Part shown: positions 63,547 to 64,000 of the stretch, piece by piece
How positions within the stretch are numbered: position 1 is the stretch's first letter
Layout of the letters: every line of letters begins with the position of its first letter
Assembly: GCA_958439725.1 (NCBI GenBank)
Contig: CAUBWJ010000001.1
Location: forward strand, 146,864 to 210,863
Length of the DNA stretch: 64,000 nucleotides
Direction of reading: 5' to 3'
DNA from: an uncultured Muribaculaceae bacterium
Lineage (GTDB): Bacteria > Bacteroidota > Bacteroidia > Bacteroidales > Muribaculaceae
The notes under the pieces: model-generated
What the model was told of the DNA's origin: nothing
Seen by the model: the letters and a program-made list of their open reading frames with translations, nothing else
Database searches by the model: none
Made by a program: the position numbers and the translations under genes

Positions 63547-63753
63547 ATGAAAAAGTTAGTTTTATTACTTGCTGTTGTTTTCAGCGCTTCACTTTTCTCT
63601 TGCAACAACTCTAAGAACGATGCTGCTGCTACTGATACCGTTGCTGTTGACACTGTAGAAGCTGTTGTTCTCACCGACACTGTAGCTGCTGTTGACACCG
63701 TAACCGGTGACACCGTTGTAGCTACTGAGACTGTTGCTGCCGTTGCACAGTAA
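63547..63753 (+). CDS. Small Asp-Thr-Val-rich lipoprotein
   Basis: 68 aa from the ATG at 63547; an in-frame ATG at 63520 only adds residues before the signal peptide. Signal peptide and lipobox (MKKLVLLLAVVFSASLFSC, Cys at 19). The mature 49 residues are a repetitive, acidic sequence built of TDTVA/VDTV/GDTVV units. It is unlikely to fold alone; it may form an extended surface or periplasmic spacer. The strong promoter, biased GCT/GTT codons and two successive terminators suggest it is very abundant. No family recognised. Confidence 0.85.
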   Translation: MKKLVLLLAVVFSASLFSCNNSKNDAAATDTVAVDTVEAVVLTDTVAAVDTVTGDTVVATETVAAVAQ

Positions 63754-63786
63754 TCAAGCGCTTCGCGACAGAAATTTACACAGATG

Positions 63787-63830
63787 GAGCCGATTCCCAT
63801 TATTGCATGGAATCGACTCTTCTCTTTTTT
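63787..63830 (+). terminator. First terminator of the tiny lipoprotein gene
   Basis: GAGCCGATTCC (63787-63797) pairs with GGAATCGACTC (63809-63819, one mismatch), followed by TTCTCTTTTTT. Confidence 0.88.
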
Positions 63831-63831
63831 A

Positions 63832-63870
63832 AACGGTTCCGTATTCCACATCGGAACCGTTGTCTTATTT
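63832..63870 (+). terminator. Second, tandem terminator-like hairpin
   Basis: AACGGTTCCG (63832-63841) pairs perfectly with CGGAACCGTT (63852-63861), followed by GTCTTATTT. Confidence 0.7.
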
Positions 63871-63943
63871 AAGACTAAAATTCATGCACCGGGAATTCTG
63901 CTTTAGCCTGTAAGAGGCGAAAAGCGCTGGTAGCGCGAATTTT

Positions 63944-64000
63944 TTACAACCGGTTGCGCCAGCTGCCGGAAAAAGAGGCCGATAGATTTCTTCGAGGCAA
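63944..64000 (+). repeat. Dispersed palindromic repeat, copy H (partial, cut by window end)
   Basis: TTACAACCGGTTGCGCCAGC, then TGCCGGAAAAAGAG and the start of the GAGG tail match the core of copies E-G. The GGGGC head is not recognisable upstream and the tail runs out of the window. Confidence 0.65.

Noticed and set aside
1..64000. CRISPR array, tRNA, rRNA, insertion sequence or prophage
   Set aside because: No regularly spaced repeats, no tRNA-like TpsiC arm with a cloverleaf, no transposase or integrase frames were found; the dispersed palindromic repeats are irregularly placed and have no spacers.

Overview
The window is a chromosomal segment of a Bacteroidales bacterium, probably a gut member and possibly Muribaculaceae (family placement is a guess). 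The basis is repeated Bacteroidetes-type promoters (TTTG, about 19-21 bases, TAnnTTTG), few purine-rich ribosome binding sites, and lineage-typical genes: an M49 dipeptidyl peptidase III, a DUF4369-type thioredoxin-like lipoprotein, an OmpA-family porin, a PepSY-like lipoprotein, and prfB with a programmed frameshift. No rRNA, tRNA, CRISPR array, insertion sequence or prophage was seen. Most of the window is core genome; the accessory parts lie near 17.6-18.8 kb, 30.4-37.5 kb and 58.7-61.5 kb.

Layout. 0-4.7 kb, minus: dxr, rseP, an RlmI-type methyltransferase and a truncated dipeptidyl peptidase III. 4.9-8.2 kb, plus: a strongly codon-biased OmpA-type porin and a phosphoglucomutase/phosphomannomutase. 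8.2-8.7 kb: a gene-free stretch with three copies of a dispersed palindromic repeat. 8.9-17.4 kb, minus: an M23 peptidase, ndk, and the operon parE-coaD-S41 protease-ispD-recG. 17.7-18.8 kb: a HEPN/Abi-like gene and a candidate very short RNA. 18.8-28.3 kb: a secreted protein, an acetyltransferase, four glycosyltransferases, two TlpA/thioredoxin-like proteins and an acyl-CoA synthetase. 28.4-29.5 kb: prfB. 29.6-30.2 kb: three more repeat copies.

30.5-34.15 kb, minus, is the most interesting locus. It is a translationally coupled operon of a steroid 5-alpha-reductase homologue (with the eukaryotic-type catalytic Glu and Tyr), an Old-Yellow-Enzyme-type flavoprotein and two short-chain dehydrogenases. 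This set fits reduction of 3-oxo-delta4 steroids or bile acids and of the 3-keto group. A divergent promoter region with an inverted repeat separates it from a uracil-DNA-glycosylase-like gene. Next come a toxin-antitoxin-like pair, a two-lobed retropepsin-like protease, efp, dedA, and the run rpe-ftsK-lolA-trxB.

44.7-57.6 kb, plus: a receiver/ATP-grasp fusion with a coiled-coil partner, a DPP IV, a membrane protein, miaA, several envelope proteins, an EEP-family lipoprotein and a small winged-helix protein. 57.7-64 kb: rsgA, a small secreted protein overlapping a barrel-less plug-domain surface protein, a SulP transporter and a tiny, strongly promoted lipoprotein. The MEP isoprenoid pathway is represented twice (dxr, ispD). 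Envelope biogenesis recurs throughout (rseP, OmpA, M23, S41, LolA, glycosyltransferases, TlpA-like proteins).
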